DNA from: Paralichthys olivaceus
Taxonomy: Eukaryota > Chordata > Actinopteri > Pleuronectiformes > Paralichthyidae
DNA: 64,000 bases
Direction: 5' to 3'
Assembly: GCF_024713975.1 (NCBI RefSeq)
Contig: NC_091111.1
Coordinates: 12,215,001-12,279,000, forward strand
Below are positions 1 through 12,581 of the stretch, piece after piece (position 1 is the first letter of the stretch; each line of letters opens with the position of its first letter). The notes under the pieces were generated by a model that was not told the origin of the DNA, did no database searches, and worked only from the letters and a program-made list of their open reading frames with translations. Position numbers and translations under genes: made by a program.

Positions 1-244
1 CTCCCACCCCCCATTAGGGTGTGGAAACGCTTCATTTACAGTGAGTGAACTGTAGTAATGTGGCAATGATCCCTGCACAAGCTGAGTCATATGATCGAGA
101 ATATAGGATATAGGGCCTCAAGTTTTTTTTAACACTTTCATTCCAAGTCAAAGTCAATACTTTAACAAAGGCTTGACGCACAGGTTAAAGGTTTGAGCTG
201 ATGCAGATGCTCAAGAGGAGTTTGCTTAATCACATCCTGTTTCA

Positions 245-370
245 GAAAAGATAAGATAAACTTTATTGAGGATATTCACTTGTTACAGCAGCAGGTAGTC
301 AGGATAAAATTGAATAAAATACTAAATAAAATATAAATACAAATAATATGTACATAATTACCCAAGACAA
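245..370. repeat. Dispersed repeat relic with A/T-rich tail
   Basis: The block begins with a GATAAACTTTATTGA-type motif followed by a 'TTCACTTGTTACAGCAGCA'-like core and an A/T-rich tail rich in AAATA. This arrangement resembles an interspersed retroelement tail seen many times in teleost genomes. The family name is not assigned, and the boundaries are approximate. Confidence 0.45.
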
Positions 371-1829
371 AATATTATGGGTGGATAATTGGTAATAATT
401 TGACACAGCATTTGACACTTTTTTTGGACACTTTTTTTTTACACTTATTCTTAGTTAAGTTAAAGGACATCACAAGAGAAAGACATGTATTTAAAATATG
501 TTCACTGTGTCAACACATGATCATTTTAATGTATGAATCTAGAAATGTTTCACGGACCCCCAGGCGATGTGTCACTGCAGACTCCCTGAACCCTATTTTA
601 AACCACTGTTTTGAACTATGTCTCACTTCTGAGGTGTGTGTGTTTTATATATCACTCTGCATCTGGGAATAAATATTGTTTCCCTGACAGAAGATTTGTT
701 TTTCCCGGTGATTCACTGTGGCTCAGGTCAGCCGAGTTGATCTGTTCGTCAGACTCACAGTTCTGACCCAGTTATAGATCTAAGCTGCTTTGGAAACAAC
801 CCAATCTATCCCGGTAGGAGCCAGTCAAGGTTACAGCGGTGCCTCCCTGGATTTCACCAGGACTTTAGAGATGGACTTCACTGAGGAAATGTATGGAAAT
901 ATACAGGGAGCAAGGAAATGTCCCTGTTTGTCTGGCCCTTGTTTTTGATCAGGTTCTCAGCCTCAGGGCAGTGAGGAGTCAGGAGTTACAAGGGACTAAA
1001 TTTCTTACTCTCACTCACTCTCTCCAAACACACACACACACACAAACAGTGACTCCATTATGTGTCCGTTTCACTGCCGTCTCCTCAGGAGGCTCTTGTT
1101 ACCGTCTCTTTACAGCCGACAACAAAGAGCTGAATGTCTGTGCTACCAGAGAGATGGATGAGAAGGAGTGAGGGACGTATCCACAAGGTCTTTACTGCCT
1201 GAGTGTGTATGTTCCTGCGTGTGTGTGTGTCTGTGTGTGTCCCTGGAGCAGTTGTGAGTGTTGCTTTTTGTCTCTCAGATTCTAACCTTACAAGACCGTA
1301 CCTGGATCAAATGAGAGCAAATACCAAGAGTAGCCTCAAGTGTGATTTACAGCTGCTCCTGTGTCTGGCTCTGTCACAGCTGCCTCAGGTGAATCAGTTT
1401 GAAAGAATCGCTCCCTGAATGTCAGAGTCCCTCACGCTAGAAAATGACATAATGTTCATAAGACTTTTGTGTCAAATCTGGAAAACAATGAGCAAAACAT
1501 TGAATCCTGAACAGCTCCTCTCTTGCAGATCTTGACTTTTGGCCTCCCAGTGAAGGGGATGCTGATATGAGAGGAAAGTCTCTCTGGGGTCCTGATATCT
1601 AAACTCTTTCAAGACCTGAAGGTTGCAATGGAAAAGTTTTTTCGTTCTATAAACTTCATGTTTTTGATGTTGTATTGTTCTCATGTGTACTTAAAGCCAC
1701 AAATCACAGAAAATACTTCAAATAGGCATTTATTTAAAGTACATTAGGATATTATCTAGTGTTACTGTTATTGGTTATTGAAAATGACTATGTTTATATA
1801 AATATAGTACAAGTTGCATTCACCTATTC

Positions 1830-1990
1830 ATGCACATATTCATACAGAGTTCCTGTACGCAGCACTTCCTGTGCCTCATACACTGTTGGCACATATACAA
1901 TCAGGGGTAATTTGGGGATCAGTATCTTGCCCAAGGACACTTCGGGAGGCAGACTGGATGGGCTGGGGATCAAACCATTGATCATTGTGT
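1830..1990 (+). repeat. Teleost interspersed repeat, 'TTGCCCAAGGACACTTCGG' family
   Basis: It contains the core CAGTATCTTGCCCAAGGACA followed by CTTCGGG, an 'AGACTGGATGGGCTGGGGAT' stretch and a CAAACCA end. I know this core as a very abundant fish interspersed repeat. A second diverged copy of the same core lies near 42175-42265. Boundaries are approximate. Confidence 0.6.
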
Positions 1991-4847
1991 TTTCTGAACT
2001 CTTGGAACTCTTTGACTCTAGTTCTGTCTCTCGTGTGTACACACTAGCAGACATGTAATTAAATCTACTGGCGCACACATGCTTTGTCATGATAAAGCCC
2101 ATTTCCTCTTTTAGCCTGCTGGATCTGTTTGTGTGTCCTCAGTGACACAACGTTTTCTTCCACACTTTGAACAGCGGAACAGCTTAGCCTTCTTTTAAAT
2201 GTGCTTTGAGCTAATGAAATCACCTCTCATGTGCAGGGGCTAATCATTTCTTCTTTTTTTTTTTCTGGCCAAGTTTAACCTGTCATTCACACACAGACAG
2301 GACACAAACACACAGATAAATCAGCAGATCCATCAATATTAGCTACTGTAATTGTCTGTTTATTTTTGTGCTGGGCTCTTTTACAGGGTGACAGGGGACA
2401 GAGCAGCTAGGAGGATGTGTGATGTTGCCTGGCAGCTCGTTACCAAACATGAGGATCTCTGTATGCTAAGACACATCCAGTCTATTTTAGGTCTGCTGCA
2501 CAAAACGAATGAGGTGTGACTGAAAATCACCTTGTTGTGAACACATACAAAGGCCTGTATTACGTTTAAGTGGCCAATTACATGTCAAAATATGCTCATG
2601 CATGTATCACACTGACGTTAAGCTCCTTATAGCTGGTGAATGGTTTGTCTACTGTACTTTGTCTTATGCCCAACTGCCTCATTGACCAATGGAGAAAAAA
2701 AGTTATGTCTACTTTGAACTACATGAGGGCCAGAGCACATGTCCTCCTCTAATCCCTGTGCTAAAGTCGTACTAATGACTCAGCATTTCAAATTCACAGG
2801 TGTCCAACGCTAAAACTACCGCTCACATTCTTTCCTCTCCTGTGTCTGGGTTTTCCAACAGAGAGCAGAGTTTAATGAGCCTGTCACTGAGCGCTCTTCT
2901 CTGTAAAACTGACAGGGGGAGGATCACTGGGGAAGAGGGTGGATTTATGTGATGAATTATTGATGTATTGATGTAGATCAGGGGCAGGGGTGGACAAGCA
3001 TTGTGGCTTATTCCTGCTTTTCAGACAACATTGGTTGGTTTATGTTTCTCATTGAACATCTATTATTTATTGTTGTTTTGGTCTTTCTTGGTTTTTTAGG
3101 GGAAGAGAAAAATTTAAACAAAACAAATTGAGACATTTAACAGTTTACTAGAAAATACATTTCTTGGACCTTTCTCTCTTGATTGTGTGGAGTTGTTAGA
3201 GTTGAAATGATGTGCCCAATACAAATATACCGCCACCACTCAGCTGAGTCTCTGAGTGACATCTCTGAGACTTGGCCTGTGAACATAATTAAAGCTTTTA
3301 ATCTCTGTTCTTGGCTAACAGGTTCTGATGGCGTCTCATGGGTTTGTGCGGGAGAACCCTGTGACCTGTGAATCTCATCAGATAGTTGATGAGTCATGGT
3401 TAATCTCAGCTGGCTCCTTCCCTTTGCTGCGTAACCACGACAGGCTTCAAATAAAAAATTTAGAAATCTCCGTCACGAGCAGGATTTCAAAAATGTACTA
3501 TGGCCTTCAGTTTTGATTTGTTTACTAAGTGGCCATTAGCGACCAAATAAGCTAATCATAAAAATAATTTGACTTGCAGTGACTGCATATTTGCCACATG
3601 GAGGCAGAAAAAACAAGCTGTAAACATAACAAGTATATACTGTAAATCAAAATGATTATTGGTAATGTTTAGTCCAGAGTCGTGTTTATATCCAGTGTTC
3701 TGTTTTATTAGTTTTTTTCAATTTTTCAGGGAAATATTACATTTCTAGTTACTAAATGCTCCTGTATATTCATCATCTATTATTAACCATTGTAATTATT
3801 ACTGCTACTCTTTTTTTTTAAAGCCGGTGGCTAAAAAAGATGCCATGCAAGGGACTAGAGATTGAACCAAAGCAAAACAGTTGCACTCTGTGAAACTAAA
3901 ACAATGTGCTGAAAGAAACTAAAACACTTTTCTGTCTGTAATGATCCTTTTACACATAAAGCTGTGCAAATGTTTTTATCATTGAATATCAAGTCCCCTG
4001 CACCGGCTGGACATTACACACTCTCCAGCAGCTCCTCGATCAGCAGTTAAAACCGTACAATACATACTGTGTGTGTCCCCTGACCTGTGAGCAGCTGACA
4101 TTAGAGTGACTGACGTTATGTTCCTAAACGAAACACACATACAGTACATGCAGACACACACATACAGTACATGCTATGGTTAATGTATTTGTGGAATAAT
4201 TCATGCTCCTCACTCAGATATGGAGGACAACATGTTGCTCTGATCTCTGGGTTTCACTAAAAGGATTTCTAATTAGTAAAAACTGCTTCCTGTCAGGATT
4301 GGACAATAAGAATGAATGACTGAGGATGTAGATGTCGACTATCATGGCCACCCTGACTGTAAATAACCTCTGCAGAGATACTGTGGGAATGCATTTCCTT
4401 GAAAGGCACTCCAATGGACAGATGAACCAGTGATGACCTTCAGTGTCAAAGGTCACCGACCTGCCTATTGACGGGTGGCGGACGTCTCCTAACAGCCACT
4501 CATGGCTTCTGTCAGCTGGAGCTAATGAAGAGCCGACACCAAAAACACAAAAAAACAATTAAAACATTTCAACATGAAGACTGCTGACAAGTGCACTGCC
4601 ACGCGCACACACACAGAAGCACAATTTGAAACTGATTATTTTGGTATATTTTATCAGTGCTATAAAAACGACAACTGTTTTCAATTAGTGTCTGGCTCAC
4701 TGCTCTTTTGATGCTGATTGCAGCTGCTGTGATGGAATTATTACATTGTTAAATCCAGACTACACACTGTGTGCAACATTGCATAACACCCCGTGCTACT
4801 AAAACCACAGCAGTGTCATTCACTTATCCAGGCAGAAAAATCTCAAA

Positions 4848-4850
<3 letters not shown>

Positions 4851-4878
<28 letters not shown>
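4851..4878. repeat. (TG)n microsatellite
   Basis: Fourteen uninterrupted TG units in gene-free sequence. Confidence 0.95.
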
Positions 4879-5979
4879 CTTCTTTTTGCTTTTCCTGTAG
4901 GTTCATGCACATCTATGACTTACTGTATAATGTGGACATTATAGTAGGAATTTAAGGCCCTTTGAATCAGGTGAGTGGTCTTAACCGGAGCTAAACTGTG
5001 GCTATTTCGAGAGGTCAGCCCAGCAGCATAATGTGGCGCTTGTTTCCTCTGGCGTCAGAGGTCTCAGAGAGAGAGAGAGAGGGAGAGAGAGAGAGTTACA
5101 GTAAAAACCTGTCTCTCGTGGACTTTAGGTACAGCAACAACTGTGCATTTTTATTACATTCAACACACACCCTCCGTCTGTCATCAATGAGATTGGTCTT
5201 TTAAAAACGAAGATACTGTCTCAAACATTTGGTGAATAGTTACTGAAGAAATGATTCTGCAGATGTAATTTAAAAATATTTTAACTTGAAGTTTGTGAGA
5301 ACAGAAGTCAAGAGAGAAGACCTTTGATCCAAATAACACAGCTCTGTACATCCACATATTGTTTTAACAATGAAAAATAGAGCTGAAGTTTAGATTGTTG
5401 GTTGGTTCTTTTTTTTATGTGATGCTTCTGTGCCATTCTGTACTGATCTACACTATAAGAGACCAGGATATCTGTCTGTAAAGAGAACACTGGTCAGATA
5501 TAACACCAAACAGAACAACTGTTAATATTTTATGACAACTGAAGGATACCACAGGTTCTCTTTCATGTTTGGAGGGTGAGGTGAGGGGTGTTCAGCTGCA
5601 ACATGCAACTTCACCACTAGAGGTCACTCAATTCTACACACTGAACCTTTAATAATGAACACTACAGGAGCCTCTCTGTTGCACTGTAGGTGCTTTTATT
5701 TTGATAATTATGTGCATTTTAATTTAAAATAAAGTAATTTAAGTAAGATTTCTGTGTAATGAAGTATTCTTCATCACGTAGGCTATAGGTTCTGAGTACT
5801 TCCCCCATTACTGAATTGATATGTACTGATTTGTGTGTTTGCAGTATTGACTCCCTGTGAACTGAAGATTGTTTCACTTACATTCTAGACATTGTCTCCA
5901 TCCATAAAACGAAAATTATTGTTTTATGTTAGAAACTGAAGCTAAAGGTTGGTCCTCCTCCCTCTGCCATGGCAACCAC

Positions 5980-6338
5980 AGTGAGCCGGAGCATGGGGGG
6001 ATGTGGGCGGAGCGACGGTCGGAGGTCCAGGTGGTCGAGTTTGCGTAAAAACGCACCAAACATTCCGCAAACTCCTGCGAAACCAGCAGCGAGCGTCACT
6101 TCAAGAGAACAGACAAGCTGCTGGCACCTCGATGAATGAATAATCCGTGCCTCCAGAGAAACCCTGCAGGATTTGATGCCTGAAGAAATAATCAAATAAC
6201 GAGCGGAGCGTTGTGCGTCGCTGCGAAGACAACCGGACAAAACGGGAGCAAACTGATCAACAGGCTGAACTTTGTTTTTTAACTAATCGATTTATTTTCC
6301 TGAGACAAAGACGGCTTGTCTCAGCGACCAGTGGAGAT
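5980..6338 (+). promoter_or_regulatory. Likely tdrp promoter and 5' UTR (CpG-rich)
   Basis: The 360 bases before the tdrp start codon are clearly richer in CpG than the surrounding AT-rich sequence; examples are GGGCGGAGCGACGGTCGG near 6005 and ACGAGCGGAGCG near 6199. This fits a CpG-type promoter with the transcription start near 6.1-6.25 kb. No TATA box is obvious. The exact start site is inference. Confidence 0.5.
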
Positions 6339-7149
6339 ATGTTCAAGAAAAGCAAGAGTAAAGTGCTGGTGGATTATGCGTCAGAAGAAGACGACATGTC
6401 CTGGCACTATCATCACTCCTACAAGGTAACAATGACACTAACGACCACAGTTACATGTGTTTGAATAAGCTTTGATAATGATGGTGAAGTGCTCATGTGG
6501 AACTCTGATAAGAATAGATTTTTGTTTGTTTCAGTGTTTTCTTCCCCAAACAAGTGTCAGGATGTCCAAAACAGGCTTAACAGTAAAGTTGAGTGAAAAC
6601 AAAAACGCTTGTTTGGAGAAAGTAAATAAGAGCATATTGAATTTTGGACCCATACACAAATTACAAATGATATTATAAAGACAACTGACTAAAGCCTTGT
6701 TGCAAGTTGCTAAACGTGACTAAATACATCTCCTGCTGTTAAACTGAGAATGTGAAGCAGCAGGAGGAGGAAGAGGAGGTCAAACTCATGTCATGTCAGC
6801 TGAGGAGGAAAGTGAGGAGAGGTCAAAGAGGAGAGTGAATCACTCAGAACTTCAGAGACAATGTAATTCCATAAGTGGGCAAGTACAAATTGAAAAACTA
6901 TAGGAATAATGTCAGAGTCAAACTTGAATCCAGTTGCATTCTTCAAATCGTCCGTCATCTTTTCTATGTCGTATTTCTTCAGTCAATCAATCAATCAATC
7001 AATCACACAGACTCTTATGTATAAAGCGATAATTTGAAAGGTAAGCAGCACCAGTGTGTGAGGTCTCCAAGAGTCTCTGTATCAGCATTTGCAAGCAGCT
7101 GGGTTCTGTCAAGGTGTTGGGAAGAGGCACAGGGAAGAATCCATGATAA

Positions 7150-7189
<40 letters not shown>

Positions 7190-10100
7190 AAGGAAGGCAT
7201 CCATGCAGACAAAAGTTTGTGCAGTCACAGCATCCCCAATGATGGAGTAAAAACTAATGTGTCATCCTGCCTGTGGTATCTAATCACCTTATTGTATGTG
7301 TGATTAAAAAAAATTTTAAAACAACGATTCAAGGTTTATGGGGAAAGTTAAGAGTCAGTTGTTTTCATTATTGTGTGGAGTAAACATATATAAATCTGAG
7401 GCTTACAAACTCGGCAATACGATGTGTTACAGTGCTTGTGAATCTGTTAATTTAATAATGGACAAATAATAATGATACAAACATTTTTTTATAGTTAAAT
7501 GTCCTATCAGTGTTACATCATTCATTGGATTTATAAATGTATCATATACTGAAGTTGGCAATTGTGAAGTTCGACCGACACCATCTCCCAGCATTTTTCA
7601 TCCATTGCTGTGATAATGTCGAGATCTGTGACCCTTGGCTGGGTTTTATTGGCCTGTCCTTAATGTCCACCCTGGGAACCTACGCATGTGGTCCTTACCT
7701 CCGAAGAGCTGCCCTGAGATCAGTGTCTGACTCTGATCCCAGTGGTCACCAGGACTATGTGGTTTATATGGAGCTGATTCGAGGACAGAGCAGTGCCTTC
7801 GCCGCAGAAATCCTGGGAAAGTCATCAGGGAGGTCCTCTTCAGTTGCCATCGTCATAAAGAACATGCAGGGGTCAGGGGTGGGATCATAAAATGTCGTAA
7901 ACACATTGGAGAGGCAGATCTAACCCAGCAGCGATACAGGAAGAAGCCCAGGATATAAAGTTATGATAACACAGTCTGGACATGCAGTCTTTTCCTGCTC
8001 CTTATTCAAATGGCATAGTTACACTGTCTGGTCTGCGTCAGGAAGGGAGGAAAGCAGAAAGAGCCAGAGATAGAATATCTGCTGCATTTTTGGATCAAGA
8101 TCACGTTGCATGAATAATAGTTTAGCCCCATTTTTTATAAACAAATCTTCAAATGTGAGAAGCTGAAGCAATGCATTTCTTCCATCCTTGCTTGAAAACG
8201 TGCTACTTCAGAAATATGGTGGTGTTTACTTTGCAGTCATTTACAGTTTGATTGGTACAATAATGATGATCATTTTTGGGGAAAAGTACAGGAGAGTCAT
8301 AAGTAAGTTTTCTGTCTTTGTTTTAAATAATAAAAAAAAAACGAAACTTCAAAATAATATTTCAATGTATTCTAACTTATTTTAAAGGTTATAACCAAGG
8401 GTTTTAATTTGGGTTGAACGTTTGGGGGTTGAGGTACAATGTTACTTTCAAATACGCATAATCAAAAAAGTTATTTTTTGTTTGTGCGAAATTGAATTGA
8501 GAAAACCAACAACTTTATCATATTTTATAACAGTCAATATTTTTTTCAGTTTGACGTTATGGTTATCGGGGGGTGCACAGGCCGGTTTATAACTCGAGAC
8601 TAGACTGGAGAGCTGTTGATTCACCTTTTTCCTTTATTTTAAGATGTTCTTGAATTACACTGTCATACATATTAGTTATTTTAACCTTGAAGTCTCCGTC
8701 TACATGTATTCACACCTGGAAACTGACCAGAATAACCACAGTCTGATATGTTGTTTCTGCACAGCTCCACTGGAGCAGTTGGGCACCCTGAGCACTGCTC
8801 CGTCTCTTTCTACACCTTCATGTATCCCCACGATTTTTCTTATCTTAAGGCCACCATTGCTATTTTGTTGGACTCTTCGACAAAGTTGTGTTTTCTTAAA
8901 TCACTTAATCAAAGTGTAATGTAATAGTCTTTGTAAGAAACAACAGGTCTCTTCCTTTTGCGATGTGTTCATTCAGGGTTCACAGAAAACTGTACATCAG
9001 AGACCAACTGGCAGGTGGAGACAGACAAGTTTAAAGGGATAATACAGCCACAGACACAGAGGAAGAAAAAAGGGGGATGGGAGGAGATCTTATACAGGTT
9101 TTGAAGTCTGTATCTTTACTAACTTCACAGCCCTCAAGGGCGACAGGCGGCCTTGTGGCGCAGCTTTGCTTTCTCACTGCTCACCCTGTGTGGAAGTTCA
9201 ATAGGCTGTAAGAGGCAGCTGTGAGCTCGTGGGAGGTGTGAGTACCTGATTGTCCCTGGCTTAAAGCAGTAACACAGCTGAATACTTTGGAAAGGCAACT
9301 GTTATTCCATTGACAGGCTCTGCTTTGTGAAGTGGGATCATGAGAGGACAGATTAAGGCTGAGCTCACTTCAGACGGCCTCACATCTAAATCATTAGTGG
9401 TGAAGAGAAAAAGAAGGTAAAGCTGAGGGGATCATTGACTGAGGGAGATCAGGATAACATTGTGTAAATCAAACAGTTGTGAGATTTTTATTAAAAGTTC
9501 AAATGAAATCAGCATGACACACTGCCTTTTTAACATCTAACAATAAGGTCTCATATCTGTCTGCCAAATATAAAGCTCCAAATGCGCTGAGAAGCTTAGC
9601 TTTCTACAAAAAGCTGGACACAATCTCTAGGAAGTCATTGGTCCTCCTGTGAAACCACAACCAATTGTTTTTGAAATGTCTAATGAGATAGGAGGAGTCA
9701 TGTCATCCATCTTTATATACAGTCTGTGGGTGAGCCAAGCTAGTTATTCACACCTCCTCCCAGGTTATAGGTTAAGCTAAGCTAAACCTCTCCTATAGCT
9801 GTAGTTTCATATTTAGTTCAAATATGAGTAAGGTTATGATCTTCTCATTGAGCTCTGTTTGAATCAGGGATTGTCTCTGTCATCATTAATATGTCCTCCT
9901 CCTTTAAATATGTAAAGCATCCTTAGGTCCCTTGAAAGGCGCTATTGTTATTATTATTACCATTTCTATGTATTAAGTCTGTTTGGTGAAATATACCTGT
10001 TCCACTCTCTGGTCAGTGGTTGTGTAGAATGTGGTGTATCAGATGCTTAGCCTACTACTTGTGCTTTGGTATTAAAATTCTCTCTGTGTCTTTATTGCCT

Positions 10101-12517
10101 AGTAATCGGACTTTTTTGTTGTTTTTTCGCCCGGACAACACTGAGCTAGAATTTACACACCGCGGCGGCACACAGACACAGTCAGTGAGGCGAGAGAGCC
10201 AGACGGAGAGTGAAAAAATGCCCCCCCGAGGGGCGAAAGCAGAACTCTTGCTTTCTGTTGTCAGGAGCATATTTTTCCGAAACACTACACTCTCTCCCCC
10301 TGACACACACACACACACACACACACACTCTCAGCTTTCCCCTCTGTTCCAAGTTGTTAATGCTTTTATACTCTTAACAGTAGTCAGCAATCAGCATGTG
10401 TGTGACTGTGTGTGTCTTTGATCAGCTCAGGTGGCGGAGACCCAGTAGACTTTGCTCAGACATGTCCATCCACCACTTCTCCTCCTCTCTCTCTCTCTTT
10501 CTCTCTCTCATGGAGTCATAAGATGTCAGAAGTCCTAACAGCTTTGATCATTTTACAGGAATTCTGGCTCCACTTCAGTAATCTCAGGCTCAGCTGCACG
10601 TCTGATGACTTGTTGCTGCCCTTTTCTTATGATTTAAGGTTTTTTTAAAATCTTGTGGGGCAAGTCCAAATCCAGTCAGACGTGTTCAGAGGCATACCAC
10701 AGGGCTCCTAATACAGTCAACACTAGTCAGAAGCATTTCCAAGATTAGTAACACTGGCAATAAATGTTGGCTGTCACAGGTCATCGTATTTATCATATTT
10801 ATGACACAATTGTGGACTTCCAGGATTAAGGATAACCTCAAACTGATGGATATGGATGTTCAGGAATAATATGATGATAAATCTCACAAAATAAACAGGT
10901 TTCTGTTAATCCTCTGTGGTCACAATGTGCCAAATCCAAAGATGAGAAACAATGACTGTGTCTCAAGATTATGAATTTAACCTTTGAGAGGACATCAAGG
11001 TGACAGTGACCATTCAATGTTTTCCTGGTTTTCAGGATAAATGCAAATAGGTCATTGGACTAAGATTATCAATTTGGTTCATGTTTTTTAAAACAATACT
11101 CGGAACATTAAAGTAACTGTTGAATATTTACCTGGTTGTCATTGTTTGCTCATTTGTATATTTTTTTATTCCTGCAAAGGATGTCATGTTTTTGTCTGCA
11201 TTTCTTTGTTTGCTACTTTGCAGGATTATTAAAACGATTGGATGGATTATCATGAAACTCAGTGGAAGGATGTGGTATGGGTCAAAAGTAAAATTTAGGT
11301 ACAGATGTGGATCAGGGGGGCGATACAGGGTTTTGTTTTTCAACATTTTTGTTGATTTCTCAGGGGAAAGTTAATCTTCATGAAAAAATTCAGGCATGTT
11401 TATGGGACTGATATTTATGAGTGTGTGTAATTTGGTGCAGATGCAAATAAAGGTTTGTTGGACCTTGGAGGAGGCATGCTCTCATTCTAGTTTTACATTT
11501 TACATAGAATTATTATATTGTATTTGTTTTCATTTGGGCAGCAACAGGGGCCACTTCACGCTGTCACCTTATTTTTGTTCATGTATTTAAATGCATAACT
11601 GTGTCTATATACAGGTGATCCTTGAGCTGAGGGAATAGACAAAAGTGCGATTAGAAGTTGTTCAAATTAAGGTTTAATCTCTCACATATCTTGGAAAGAC
11701 TATGAAAGACCTGGTGCTGTCTTCCCACCAAAACTAAATCACACAGTGCTTAACATAGAACAATAAAAGTAATGAAATTATAAGACTGATATTATACAAA
11801 GGATATATGAAAAATGAAAAAAAGCCTAGGGACTGAAGCACAATGGAACCAAAATAACTCTGCTTTAGCACTGTTAACGCAAGAGGTCACAGATTTTTTT
11901 CGCTTTCTTTTGTTTAAATCTCCCCTCTGAGCTCAGTGGTTTCCTCCCCCCCCCCCAGTCCTCTGTCTGTCCACCCATCTCTCCATCTCGCCTTCTAAAC
12001 AGAGCGTGTTTGTGTTACGGCTCTAAAAAGGTTTCCCTCTCTCTTACAGGAAAGCCTCCACACACTCAACACTCACACATCCCCTGCTGTAAAAGGTGGA
12101 CGTTGTGTGTTTGTGTTGGGAGGTTGCTATTTGTCTTGACTCACTGCTGGTATTTGTGTGTGTGTGTCTCTCAGGACAAAGATATAGAAGGAGAGGAAGA
12201 AGAGGAGGAAGCTGTCATTGGTCTACCCAAGGTAAAAAGCACAACTTCACAGCTATTTGGACTTAACACGGACACAAACACACTATCTGCATCCAAACCT
12301 ATTGTGAGTTTACACACTGTTTTACCTCTGACAGTGACTCCCTGAAGATACGGAGCCAAACACAATCTTATCTTCTCACACATTGACTGAACACTGTCTG
12401 CACACACTCATAATCTCTCATATGGCGTCACGCTCCTTATTTGTCAAACCCTAAAGGTTTCAGTGTTATGTCACGAAAAACATCCATATCCTAAAACCAA
12501 CCTCAGTGACACACACA

Positions 12518-12581
<64 letters not shown>

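Larger units (their letters stand above)
1..5930. other. Gene-free left flank upstream of tdrp
   Basis: I see no supportable coding exon on either strand. Open frames here are short, start at random methionines and match no family I recognise. Contents are AT-rich unique sequence, a LINE/SINE-like tail near 245-370, a fish dispersed repeat near 1830-1990, a (TG)n at 4851-4878 and a GA-rich run near 5067-5095. ERICH1, which lies upstream of TDRP in human, was looked for and not recognised. Confidence 0.5.

Noticed and set aside
1072-1170. Possible short exon after TTTACAG in the left flank, considered for ERICH1
   Set aside because: The peptide matches no ERICH1 or other known sequence and there is no companion exon.
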